The notes below the pieces were generated by a model. The model did no database searches. It was not told where the DNA came from and was given only the letters and a program-made list of their open reading frames with translations. A program made the position numbers and the translations under genes. Below are positions 25,436 through 33,650 of a DNA stretch of 64,000 nt, in pieces. Within the stretch, counting starts at the first letter, position 1; the number at the start of each line of letters is the position of its first letter. Source of the stretch: CAZFBA01 sp964517135 (GTDB taxonomy: Bacteria > Cyanobacteriota > Vampirovibrionia > JBFMGH01); the NCBI GenBank assembly GCA_964517135.1, contig CAZFBA010000021.1, positions 8,562-72,561 of the forward strand, in the 5' to 3' direction.

Positions 25436-26656
25436 ATGAATTATATAGAAAAAATAAATGATCTTATCTATTTACCTGATACACTTTGCCGGCAATGTGG
25501 TCTGTGCTGCAAAGTGCTTGTCTATAAAGGTGGATATACATACGAAGAACTTACAGGTTTCATAGATAAAGAACCTGAAGATCAAAAAGCTATCAATGCA
25601 TCTTATTTTCTTGAACTTTTTAAACCTGTATCCCTTGAAGAGGCTATCAAAATTGATTCTGTGTATGTTAAAAAGGCATTAGCATTTTATCCAGAGCGGC
25701 AGACGGTAGGATTCTATAAATGTCAACATATAGATGACTCAACAAATTGTTGTGCAATTTATGAACGTCGCCCTGAAGCCTGCAAAGCTTATCCAATAGT
25801 GCATGATAGTACTCTTTTTCATACAAATTGTGGCTATCAGGCAACAGCAGTTGAAAACTGGAAAAAACTTCAAAATATCCTAAGAGAACTTGAAACGCTA
25901 AATCATGAACTTGAAGAGACTAAAAAATCTGCTATCAATGAACATAAAGACTGGCAAGACTATCTAACAGAGTCATCAGGAGAAGTTAAAAAATATCTGC
26001 CTGCCCCTGAGGGCTTATGCAAAGGATGTGGAACATGCTGTCGTGTTGCATTTAATGCTATACCTTTTGAAAAACTAAAAGAAATGGTCAAAGAAGGAAA
26101 CAGCCTGGCCAAAGACTTCTTATACGTTTTTGAACCACATTCTAACATAGAAATTGCAAAACAAATCGCCCCTGATCACGTTAATAGAATGATTCAGGAA
26201 GCAGAAACAACAGGTATTGAAGAGCTGACACTTTATCATTGCCGGTTTATAGATGATATGAACAGATGTAGTATGTATAAAGAACGACCTGAATTCTGTA
26301 AGAATGATCCATGTTCACCATGGGCTATTGTAACAAGAGGATGTGGTTATGAAGGCTGGCTTTTCAGTCAGAGAGAACAGGTAAAAAAGTATATCAGAAA
26401 GCTTAAGGAATATTATTATACTAGAGAAGCTCTATCAGAAGACCAGCAGGCTGAAAATGTACCGGTAGAAACTTTGTGCAGGCTAAAACTGGAAGATATT
26501 AAGCCATTTTGTCGATTTGAAGATTATTTTAATTTTACTAAAGTCTCTATAGATTCTCAAAATGAGATCAATAATGAAATCATATCACTGAATGACCTGA
26601 AAACAATAATTAGAAAAAAAACTATTTATTGGAAAGAGTTATTTTTCGTAACATAA
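25436..26656 (+). CDS. Double YkgJ-type cysteine-cluster protein
   Basis: 406 aa with two copies of the YkgJ/PF03692 domain. Copy 1 (about 18-140) has CRQCGLCCKV, FYKCQHIDDSTNCC, YERRPEACKAYP and a final Cys. Copy 2 (about 195-310) has CKGCGTCCRV, YHCRFIDDMNRC and YKERPEFCKNDPC. This CxxCxxCC pattern is proposed to bind an iron-sulfur cluster or zinc. The biochemical function is not established. A coiled linker joins the copies. Most family members have a single domain, so the internal duplication is unusual. No ribosome site is obvious before the ATG. Confidence 0.85.
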   Translation: MNYIEKINDLIYLPDTLCRQCGLCCKVLVYKGGYTYEELTGFIDKEPEDQKAINASYFLELFKPVSLEEAIKIDSVYVKKALAFYPERQTVGFYKCQHIDDSTNCCAIYERRPEACKAYPIVHDSTLFHTNCGYQATAVENWKKLQNILRELETLNHELEETKKSAINEHKDWQDYLTESSGEVKKYLPAPEGLCKGCGTCCRVAFNAIPFEKLKEMVKEGNSLAKDFLYVFEPHSNIEIAKQIAPDHVNRMIQEAETTGIEELTLYHCRFIDDMNRCSMYKERPEFCKNDPCSPWAIVTRGCGYEGWLFSQREQVKKYIRKLKEYYYTREALSEDQQAENVPVETLCRLKLEDIKPFCRFEDYFNFTKVSIDSQNEINNEIISLNDLKTIIRKKTIYWKELFFVT

Positions 26657-27499
26657 TCAAACATCATGTTTTTTATAAGTTTGTGCAAACAGGTTAAAAT
26701 ATATTATAGGTAAAAGAAATACTGACAGATAGGGCATAAAAACCATACCTATGCAGGTACAGTTTAATACCATAAGGGGAAACATCGAAGCAATAGCAAT
26801 TAAAATCATCATTCCATAAGCTGCTAGATAGTCAATAAAGCTACTTTTAATTTTTTTAAATATGGTAATTATTTCAAAACCAGCCAGAAAGCGATCTTTT
26901 ACAGCATAATGTACAAATGTCATGGGGAAAATAAATGAAAAAACAAGGGATACAACCATCAAGAAAAAGTTTATAATCAGCGTAAAGATTACAGCAAGGC
27001 CCCCTATAAGCTCTTCAGAAAATTGAACCCCTGAAAACTTTAATGCTAGGCCAATAAGAATTATCGGCACAGTCAGAATTATTATAAGAACAGTTATAGC
27101 GATTGTATAAACAAATATAATGCAGATACCAAGGGTACCTTTTTTGATGAATCTTTTGAAATTACCCTCCCAGGGTGGCATTATGAATTTTTCACCATCA
27201 ACCTGCCTTTTAATAGTTTCAAGCAAATAGCCTGAAGGCAGGCAAAACATCAATATGACAAGACCAAAAACGTAAACAAATAAAAGCAAAAACAACGGTA
27301 TTGCAACTAAAAAGTTTACCAGAACTGCTCCGGCAGACATAATAATCAACAAAACAGGCATTATAAGAAAGTTGCCCAGAAACATAATAACAAAAGAGCA
27401 TATGGTTATGAGTGCTGCAATAAGATGATTTTTTTTTAGCTCTTCTCTGTCAAAAGCTTCAAACGGGGCAACGAAACATTTCTTTATATCAAGTGTCAT
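26657..27499 (-). CDS. DUF4013-family multi-pass membrane protein
   Basis: 280 aa with about six to seven hydrophobic segments (for example LIAALITICSFVIMFLGNFL and ALITICSFV-like stretches to the end). The cytosolic loop LPSGYLLETIKRQVDGE, then FIMPPWEGNFKRFIKKG, is the DUF4013 hallmark (a PPW...F..G pattern). Its function is unknown. It ends in TGA, abutting the convergent cysteine-cluster gene with no spacer. Confidence 0.8.
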   Translation of the reverse strand: MTLDIKKCFVAPFEAFDREELKKNHLIAALITICSFVIMFLGNFLIMPVLLIIMSAGAVLVNFLVAIPLFLLLFVYVFGLVILMFCLPSGYLLETIKRQVDGEKFIMPPWEGNFKRFIKKGTLGICIIFVYTIAITVLIIILTVPIILIGLALKFSGVQFSEELIGGLAVIFTLIINFFLMVVSLVFSFIFPMTFVHYAVKDRFLAGFEIITIFKKIKSSFIDYLAAYGMMILIAIASMFPLMVLNCTCIGMVFMPYLSVFLLPIIYFNLFAQTYKKHDV

Positions 27500-27585
27500 G
27501 GCAACAAATATAATCCTGTTAGAGTTATCTTAACTATTGTATGCAATTTTTAAAATTTAAAATGTTTTCAGGATATTGTTTTACG

Positions 27586-27894
27586 CTAGTCAAATTCCAT
27601 ATATTCAGACATATCAAGAAATTTTTCTGCATCATTTAGTTTGAATTCCTGATAGTCAAGAACAAGACCTGGCAATTTAATCTTGCTTGATTCGCTGCTG
27701 CGGTCTTTAATAAGAGACACCTCAACCAGCTGTTCTTTTTTATCGGCAAGAATCTTGAGGAATATTTTACCTCTGTCTTCTTCGCTGAGGTTCTTTATAA
27801 CCTTATCATTTCCTATAAGCTTGTAGAACTCTTCTATTTGCTTATAGTCATTGAAATCATAAGGGTCATTGCTGTATATTTTAAATTTTTCCAT
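27586..27894 (-). CDS. Small acidic protein of unknown function
   Basis: 102 aa, with an AGGAG ribosome site before ATG 27894 and no signal peptide. It is predicted to be mainly helical and rich in Asp, Glu and Lys (YKQIEEFYKLIGNDKVIKNL, then LSEEDRGKIFLKILADKKEQ). No family recognised. It lies 86 bp upstream of the DUF4013 gene in the same direction and may be its operon partner. Confidence 0.6.
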   Translation of the reverse strand: MEKFKIYSNDPYDFNDYKQIEEFYKLIGNDKVIKNLSEEDRGKIFLKILADKKEQLVEVSLIKDRSSESSKIKLPGLVLDYQEFKLNDAEKFLDMSEYMEFD

Positions 27895-27962
27895 GCCCTG
27901 CTCCTGATACTACCTTCACCACCTGATTATTGCCTTTTATAAGTTGATTTATGTTTGTTTGA

Positions 27963-28008
27963 AATAAAAGGAATGGTCAACAAATTCAAGACTTTAGTTC
28001 CTTTTATT
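27963..28008. other. Inverted repeat in a 350-bp gene-free stretch
   Basis: Arms AATAAAAGGAA and TTCCTTTTATT are separated by 24 bp. They lie upstream of the acidic-protein gene and of the glycine-zipper gene on the other strand. A hairpin or a regulator site is possible. The rest of 27895-28242 shows no gene. Confidence 0.3.
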
Positions 28009-28242
28009 ATAAGCCTTCCGGGATGATTTATAAATACGTTTATTAAGAATATTGTATTATAAAAGTTCATAATTCCACCAAAAGTACTGTTATTAAGTGA
28101 TTTTAAACCCCAATTTTTTTATGGTTAAATATCCCTCTTAAGAATGAGTCTTATCTGGCTCCTGACACTGATAAATTGAGCTGATGAATTTGATATGATT
28201 TTATTAAAGGCAAATTTTACGGATATAATGAAGGGAAATATT

Positions 28243-28503
28243 ATGTTTTTAAGAAAGATGGTAATATCAATACTCGCAATCGCAATGATTATGACGACTT
28301 CAGGCATGGCATTTGCCAGAGAGAATTATGGTCAGCAATATCAACAACAACAGACCTCAGGGCAAAAAGCAAAACGTGTACTAGAATATGGGGCTTTTGG
28401 AGCTGGTGCTGGCTATGTTCTATCTGGTAAGCATAACCGTGGAACAAACATTATTAAGGGCGCAGCCATAGGCACTGCAGCAGGATTGCTTACAGGGAAA
28501 TAG
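28243..28503 (+). CDS. Small exported glycine-zipper protein
   Basis: 86 aa from ATG 28243 (GAAGGGA upstream, preferred over earlier in-frame ATGs because it places the signal peptide at the N terminus). Signal peptide is MVISILAIAMIMTTSGMAFA-like, then a Gln-rich segment (YGQQYQQQQTSGQKAK). Two glycine-zipper helices follow (AFGAGAGYVLSG and GAAIGTAAGLLTG). Such proteins insert in or line the outer or inner membrane. The role here is unknown. A terminator follows directly. Confidence 0.65.
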   Translation: MFLRKMVISILAIAMIMTTSGMAFARENYGQQYQQQQTSGQKAKRVLEYGAFGAGAGYVLSGKHNRGTNIIKGAAIGTAAGLLTGK

Positions 28504-28529
28504 AGTTTTTGATAACCTCCTGTGTATTT

Positions 28530-28555
28530 GCCCGGTTTTATGCCGGGCTTTAGTT
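28530..28555 (+). terminator. Terminator of the glycine-zipper gene
   Basis: Stem GCCCGG/CCGGGC with a 7-nt loop, followed by TTTAGTTT, 26 bp after the stop. Confidence 0.75.
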
Positions 28556-28579
28556 TACAGGGTCTGATAAACCTGTAAA
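28553..28579 (-). terminator. Hairpin downstream of the histidine kinase gene
   Basis: Arms GTTTACAGG and CCTGTAAAC with an AT-rich loop, located 14 bp past the kinase stop on the minus strand. The T-run is weak, so efficiency is uncertain. Confidence 0.45.
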
Positions 28580-28592
28580 CACAATCTGGCAG

Positions 28593-30194
28593 TTATTTTA
28601 TCATTTGCCGTGCTTTTTCATATTGATCTTGAATTTCTTTTGAAGCCAGTGTAAATCGAATTGTGACCCCTTTTTTCTGTTTAATATCTGCCCAGATAGT
28701 ACCTCGATGTTCTTCTATGATTGCTTTACAGATAGCAAGACCAAGCCCTGTGCCTTCTCTGCAGCGTGTAGAGGAATTGTCTATTTGAGAAAATTTCTCA
28801 AAAACAAAGCTGGCTTTATCTTCAGGAATACCTATTCCATTATCTTCTATATTTAGCTGTATATGGTTTTCTGTTCTTGAGAGATAGACTCTAACACAGC
28901 CTTTTTGTTCTTTATCCAGGCTTGAAAACTTTATAGCGTTAGAAAGGAGGTTATACATAACCTGTGAAATTTTTCCTTCATCAGCATAAATATTAACAGT
29001 ATCTTTTACTTCATTAATAATCTGTACATCATGCTCAACTGCATAACCGCTAATGCCCTCAATAGATTCATTTATAAGCTTTGTAAAATCAAATTCACCT
29101 TTATTGAGGTCTATTTGTCCTGATTCCATTTTGGCTATATCCAGTATTTCGTTAATTATTCTAACAAGCCGGTCAGTATTTTTATAGCATACATTTAGAA
29201 AATTTCTGGTTTCGTCGTTTACAGGGCCAATCATATCATTTAATATCAACCCCAGAGAGCCTTTAATTGAAGTCAGAGGGGTCCTTAGCTCATGGGATAC
29301 TGTTGAAATAAAGTTGTTTTTCATTGAATCCAGGTCTCGAAGACTCTTATTGATAATTAACAATTCTCTATTAGCATTTTCTTTTTCTTCATTTGCTTTT
29401 GTGAGGGCTCTATTGCGTTCCTTTAACATTCTTTCGTGCTCTTGAAGTTTTTTGTTGTGTTGGATGAGTTCTTTTTCTTTCTCTTGAAGCTGGTTATAGT
29501 TATTAATTATTTCTTTAAGGCCTGTATAGTCTTTAATAACTGAAAGTGCAATAATTATAATGCCCATTAAAATTATAAGAATTGAAGCATTTATTATGTT
29601 GTCGATACTTCTGTTATAAAATTTGAGGCTTAGATCTTGTTCATTTATGCTGTTATTGATGTGTCGATTTATAAGAAGGTCTAGATCTCTCTGGGCTCTA
29701 AGATAGTGTTCATTGGTAGAAAGTTTTGTTATGAGAAGGGCCTGTTCGTCTAATTCAAAACTCGATTTTTTAAGAATTTCCATATTTAGCTGTTTAAATG
29801 ATTTTATTTCTTCTTTTAGTTCTTTTATGAGTTCACGATTGACATTAATATTATGAGTATTAATAAGAGATACATAGTTTTTCAGGTCTTTGTTGATGCT
29901 ATCTTGAAAGTCTATGATTTCTTTTTTGATTTTGTCTTTTTCTTTTGCATCTTCAGTCAGGATGTAGTGTTTAACATAGTTTTGCCAGTCATGCATCTTT
30001 ATATCAACAGAAAACAGAATTTTAACAAATTCCAGCCGGTTAAAAGATTTTTCCATATAGTTATGGTGAGAGACAAAGTCATTTTTAATTAATGAAATAC
30101 TATATAAAGAAATAACAATAACCGATACAAGCAGAATAATATTTCCTGCAGTGCCACAAATAAGAAGATTTTGAAACTTATTTTTCTTAAACAT
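28593..30194 (-). CDS. Membrane sensor histidine kinase
   Basis: 533 aa. TM1 is at about residues 11-33 (LICGTAGNIILLVSVIVIS). A helical extracytoplasmic sensor of about 160 aa resembles four-helix-bundle (CHASE3/4HB_MCP-like) domains, and TM2 is near 200-218. A long coiled coil (about 228-290) precedes HisKA with the phospho-accepting His in TVSHELRTPLTSIKG. The ATPase domain has the N box NLLSNAIKFSS, G1 EDNGIGIP, the F box and G2 GTGLGLAIC. It should autophosphorylate on an envelope signal. It is divergent from a receiver-like protein gene (30482), its likely partner. Confidence 0.93.
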   Translation of the reverse strand: MFKKNKFQNLLICGTAGNIILLVSVIVISLYSISLIKNDFVSHHNYMEKSFNRLEFVKILFSVDIKMHDWQNYVKHYILTEDAKEKDKIKKEIIDFQDSINKDLKNYVSLINTHNINVNRELIKELKEEIKSFKQLNMEILKKSSFELDEQALLITKLSTNEHYLRAQRDLDLLINRHINNSINEQDLSLKFYNRSIDNIINASILIILMGIIIIALSVIKDYTGLKEIINNYNQLQEKEKELIQHNKKLQEHERMLKERNRALTKANEEKENANRELLIINKSLRDLDSMKNNFISTVSHELRTPLTSIKGSLGLILNDMIGPVNDETRNFLNVCYKNTDRLVRIINEILDIAKMESGQIDLNKGEFDFTKLINESIEGISGYAVEHDVQIINEVKDTVNIYADEGKISQVMYNLLSNAIKFSSLDKEQKGCVRVYLSRTENHIQLNIEDNGIGIPEDKASFVFEKFSQIDNSSTRCREGTGLGLAICKAIIEEHRGTIWADIKQKKGVTIRFTLASKEIQDQYEKARQMIK

Positions 30195-30481
30195 TAATAT
30201 TAATTCCAGGTTTTAAATGGAAAATATCACGGTATTGTAAATGCATCAAAAAAAATTTTGTCTGTAACCACAATAGATGTGTAATTTTTTTAGGATAATG
30301 CATTAACAATACTTTCTAATACTATATTACATTCATTTCATATGAACGTGCCCCAAAAGGGGTATTTTATAGGGGTAAAAAATATTAAGAAATATTAAAG
30401 TTTTTTTGAGTTCTTCCGATACTCTAAATGTAAACAAATATTACAATCCTGTTACTCACCACAAGAGAAGGAATACCGGAG

Positions 30482-31201
30482 ATGGCTTCAAGCGGATTAA
30501 TTAAAAATCCGGTGACTCTCTATAACCTGCTTCGTAAAGACGTAAGAGAAGCACTGGATGAACAGATCATTCTTTCTGAAGACCTTTATTTTAAGGATAC
30601 CCTCATAATTAAAGCTGGCTCATTTCTTGATGACCAGACCATTTACAGACTGTTAAACTTTGGTGTAAAAAGAGTGAAAATACTTTTGCCAGAGTCTAAA
30701 CCAGGTAAAACACCATTTGAAAGTCTTTCTATCTTACAACTCAAGAAAGAATATCTTAAAGGGCAAAAATGCCTTATAGCAGACAGAGATATAAACCATA
30801 TTAATGAACTTATAGCTGTTATTTCAGCTTCTTATATCAAAGACAAAAACATTATTGCTGTTAATAACAGCATGCCCGTCAAAGGTATTATTGAAGAAAA
30901 GCAACCCAAGTTTATTTTTGTCGACCTAAACCTTTATCCGCAGCACGGGTTGAAAATAATCAAAGATATAAAAAAGATAACTGCTGGCAATGTCTTTTTA
31001 ACAGCTATGGTAGACCAGTCTAAAACCGCACTGGTAGAAAAATTGCAACACGAAGTAGAGATGAATAATGCTACCTTATTGTTTAAGCCTGTTGCTGTTG
31101 CACAATTAAGACTGTTATTACTTAACAGTATCTCTAATAAAGAAGTAAGCCGTTATCTGTCACTGAAAAAATTATTAAGTAAAAAAATTAAAACTGCATA
31201 A
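30482..31201 (+). CDS. Receiver-like protein with HD-GYP-associated N-terminal domain
   Basis: 239 aa. Residues 15-75 (EQIILSEDLYFKDTLIIKAG, then IYRLLNFGVKRVKIL) match the small beta domain usually found in front of HD-GYP phosphodiesterases. Residues about 95-225 have a CheY-like layout: CLIADRDINH (acidic pocket), FIFVDLNLYP (candidate phospho-Asp), VFLTAMVD (Thr) and LLFKPVAVAQL (Lys-Pro). All key residues seem present. There is no output domain after it. The reversed order without HD-GYP is unusual. It is divergent from the histidine kinase, sharing the 287-bp promoter region. A strong terminator follows. Confidence 0.65.
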   Translation: MASSGLIKNPVTLYNLLRKDVREALDEQIILSEDLYFKDTLIIKAGSFLDDQTIYRLLNFGVKRVKILLPESKPGKTPFESLSILQLKKEYLKGQKCLIADRDINHINELIAVISASYIKDKNIIAVNNSMPVKGIIEEKQPKFIFVDLNLYPQHGLKIIKDIKKITAGNVFLTAMVDQSKTALVEKLQHEVEMNNATLLFKPVAVAQLRLLLLNSISNKEVSRYLSLKKLLSKKIKTA

Positions 31202-31227
31202 AACTATATTTCCCCTGATGTTTTCCC

Positions 31228-31252
31228 TCCACCTGAAAGGTGGAATTTTTTT
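31228..31252 (+). terminator. Terminator of the receiver-like gene
   Basis: Stem TCCACCT/AGGTGGA with a GAA loop, then ATTTTTTT. Confidence 0.85.
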
Positions 31253-31287
31253 GCTTTAACAGAACAATCAATTTATTCTATACAAAA

Positions 31288-31464
31288 GATCAGTGCCTAA
31301 CTTAAAAAATTTTCGATTTTCAAAACCCAGATCCCGCCCACCCTAAAGGAAGGCATGGGGGTCTCACTCTCAGGCTGAGCCTGCTCGTTCAACCCATATC
31401 TTCACTTTTAAAATTTTTGAAAATCGAAACCAAAAAGTCGATTGTTATAGTTATGCATTAGTCT
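31288..31464. repeat. Short interspersed element, family B, copy 4 (intermediate form)
   Basis: 177 bp with left end GATCAGTGCCTAACTTAAAA and right end TAGTTATGCATTAGTCT. Inner inverted segments ATTTTCGATTTTCAAAA and TTTTTGAAAATCGAAA extend the terminal repeats to about 40 bp. The core CCGCCCACCCTAAAGGAAGG is shared with copy 2. It abuts a family E element. Confidence 0.8.
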
Positions 31465-31543
31465 TTACAAACGACTTAAAAAATTAAACAATTCTAAAAA
31501 GTGCCCTATATTTTCTGAAATCTGATTACTATATGACGTTGAT
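31465..31543 (-). repeat. Short interspersed element, family E, copy 1
   Basis: Read on the minus strand this is ATCAACGTCATATAGTAATC, AGATTTCAGAAAATATAGGG, then TTAGAATTGTTTAATTTTTT and AAGTCGTTTGTA. Near-identical copies lie at 34602-34673 and 59933-60014, and a shorter one at 46962-47022. Confidence 0.75.
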
Positions 31544-31550
31544 TATAAAT

Positions 31551-31580
31551 ACAAAACAGACCCTTTTTTAAAAGGGCCTG
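31551..31580 (-). terminator. Terminator of the EF-hand protein gene
   Basis: On the minus strand CAGGCCCTTTT pairs with AAAAGGGTCTG, followed by TTTTGT. It lies 25 bp after the gene's stop. Confidence 0.7.
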
Positions 31581-31604
31581 TCTCGTTTCAGGGATAGGAT
31601 TTAG

Positions 31605-33440
31605 TTATGACAGCTTAAACCAGACGTCGTCAACTTTATGTGTTTTGCCGTCAGTTGTTGTGTATGTTCCCTGCTGGTTGTGCTGTACATCACCAGTTTG
31701 TTTAACCTCAGTATAGTTATTAACATTGATCTTGTGAACATCACCAAGATCTTCCAGGTTCTTGTTGTTATCATCACTTATTAACCCGAGAGACCCTTTG
31801 CCGGATATTTCAAGAGCCATCTTGAGTTTTTGAGCATCTACATTACCTTCATCATCAATACACTTGATACCGGTGTGTTCTTCAGCACTTTTAGCAACAG
31901 TTTTCAGCGCTTCAAAGCCATTTTCAGCTTTGATTTTTTCGCCTGTAAACGGATCCACTGTTTGATCTCCAAAGACCTCTTTGCCAGTAATCTGTCCATC
32001 GCCGTCAACATCACCGAGTGAAAGCATCTTATCTCCACCGGTAGCAGCACCATCAGCTTTTCCGTCGCCGTCAATATCAACACCTTTACCCTGCTCGGCG
32101 CTTACTTTACCATCTTTGTTTGTGTCAAGAATTAATGGAGACATTGTTCTCTCTTTACTGGTAACAGTACTAACTGTGCCGGGCTTTTCTTCAACCTGGA
32201 TATCAGCAGAGGCAGCAGCAGCACTGGCAGCACTTGCAGAATCTTTATCAGAAGCTGCTGAACTTGATGCAGCACCGGAAGCTTTAGCTGTTATGTCATA
32301 TCCGCCATTGCCACCTTTTTCTATATCAGCATTTCTGGATAAATACAGATTATTTTTACCCGCTGGAAGCCTTACGACTGATGAATACATGTTGGGCATT
32401 TTTTCTTTGTAAAGGTGACCATCATAAACCACATATTTGTTTTCGTTAAAACGACCCTTAGCATTCAAATCATCACCGTTTGTAGCTTTGATTTCATTTT
32501 CAGGAATCTGATCAACAGGTGTGCCTTTACCGCTATCACCAATCGAAACAGTTTTTTCAGCAGAAGCACTGGCAGCAGAAGCAGCAGTTGCCGGGGCATC
32601 CTGAACAGTGGTTATTTCAGCAGGTTTATTTACAGCAGGAGCTGGCTGACTTACAGGTTTTGCTTCAGTATTTGCAGGAGCCTGAACCGGCTGGCTAACA
32701 GGGTTTGTTACAGTTGTTGCTGGAGCCTGATTAGTAGCTGTAGCAGCAGCGGCAGCAGCTGAATTGCCAGTGGCAGCAGCAGCCGCAGCAGCGTTACCAG
32801 ATGACCCTGCTGGCTGGACAGCTTGTTGCGGTGGAGCTATCTGGTTTTGTTGTGGCTGTAATTGTTGCGGGGCAGCTTGATAAAAGGGCGCCTGGTTTTG
32901 CTGGGGTTGATATGCTTGCGGTTGTTGTGCTGGTTGCATCATCTGTGGTGCTGAATTTGGCTGTACCACCTGAAATGGCTGTGCCTGCTTTGGTTGTTGA
33001 GCATTCTGATTTTGTGCAGGATTCTGTTGTTGTTGCTGATCTTTGTTGTTCAGACCTAACATCTGCATTAGCATTTGCAGAAGCTGCATCATCATCTGCA
33101 TGAATTGCTGTAACATCTGTTGCAGTGGATTTTGTTTCTGATCATTTTGTTTTTCAGGTTTTTTAGCGTGCTGGGGCTTCTCTTTAGCAGAGCTGGCTTT
33201 TTTGTCATCTGAACCAATAGCCTTATCAAGTTGCTGAAAGCCTTCAAACATTGATTGAGGCTTATTTTCAGTTTTAGAAGCAGCATCAGCAGTTGAAGTT
33301 GATGCTGATGCAGCAGCAGCCGCAGCAGCAGAAGCAGGATCAGCTATTGCACTGGCCGCAGCAGCCGCAGCACTGGATCCGTCTTTTGATTGGCTTTTTT
33401 GAAAACTAAACTCCGGAAAATGCATACTTAATGTTGTCAT
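31605..33440 (-). CDS. Ala/Gln-rich low-complexity protein with EF-hand-like calcium loops
   Basis: 611 aa without a signal peptide. Residues 20-60 and 220-310 are Ala/Ser tracts. Residues 100-130 are a Met/Gln amphipathic helix (QMLQQFMQMMMQLLQMLMQM), and 135-215 are Gln/Pro-rich. A central domain (about 325-380) is not recognised. Then come three dockerin/EF-hand-like loops: DTNKDGKVS, DIDGDGKADGA and DVDGDGQITGKE. The C-terminal 130 aa have mixed composition and no known motif. It has a GGGAG ribosome site and its own terminator. A surface or extracellular calcium-binding role is suggested by the loops, but the export route is not visible. I do not recognise the family. Confidence 0.6.
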   Translation of the reverse strand: MTTLSMHFPEFSFQKSQSKDGSSAAAAAASAIADPASAAAAAAASASTSTADAASKTENKPQSMFEGFQQLDKAIGSDDKKASSAKEKPQHAKKPEKQNDQKQNPLQQMLQQFMQMMMQLLQMLMQMLGLNNKDQQQQQNPAQNQNAQQPKQAQPFQVVQPNSAPQMMQPAQQPQAYQPQQNQAPFYQAAPQQLQPQQNQIAPPQQAVQPAGSSGNAAAAAAATGNSAAAAAATATNQAPATTVTNPVSQPVQAPANTEAKPVSQPAPAVNKPAEITTVQDAPATAASAASASAEKTVSIGDSGKGTPVDQIPENEIKATNGDDLNAKGRFNENKYVVYDGHLYKEKMPNMYSSVVRLPAGKNNLYLSRNADIEKGGNGGYDITAKASGAASSSAASDKDSASAASAAAASADIQVEEKPGTVSTVTSKERTMSPLILDTNKDGKVSAEQGKGVDIDGDGKADGAATGGDKMLSLGDVDGDGQITGKEVFGDQTVDPFTGEKIKAENGFEALKTVAKSAEEHTGIKCIDDEGNVDAQKLKMALEISGKGSLGLISDDNNKNLEDLGDVHKINVNNYTEVKQTGDVQHNQQGTYTTTDGKTHKVDDVWFKLS

Positions 33441-33594
33441 CGTTTCTCCCTCTCTCTATTCTCAAAACCAACTGAGTTTTATTATAAATTTGTCACACTC
33501 CATTAATTCCTAATATTTTAAAAACAATCTGCACTAATTATATGTTAGAGAAAATTCACATTCTTTTGCTAATAGATAGGGAAATAACACTATA

Positions 33595-33607
33595 CAACAA
33601 ATTGTTG
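33595..33607. promoter_or_regulatory. Palindrome CAACAAATTGTTG
   Basis: Same 13-bp palindrome as at 10567. It lies between the TPR lipoprotein gene stop (33651) and the EF-hand gene start (33440) on the same strand, so it is upstream of the latter. Function not known. Confidence 0.35.
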
Positions 33608-33650
33608 ATTAATTTATATGTTGTTTAGTTTTGTACAAAATAACTTTCTT

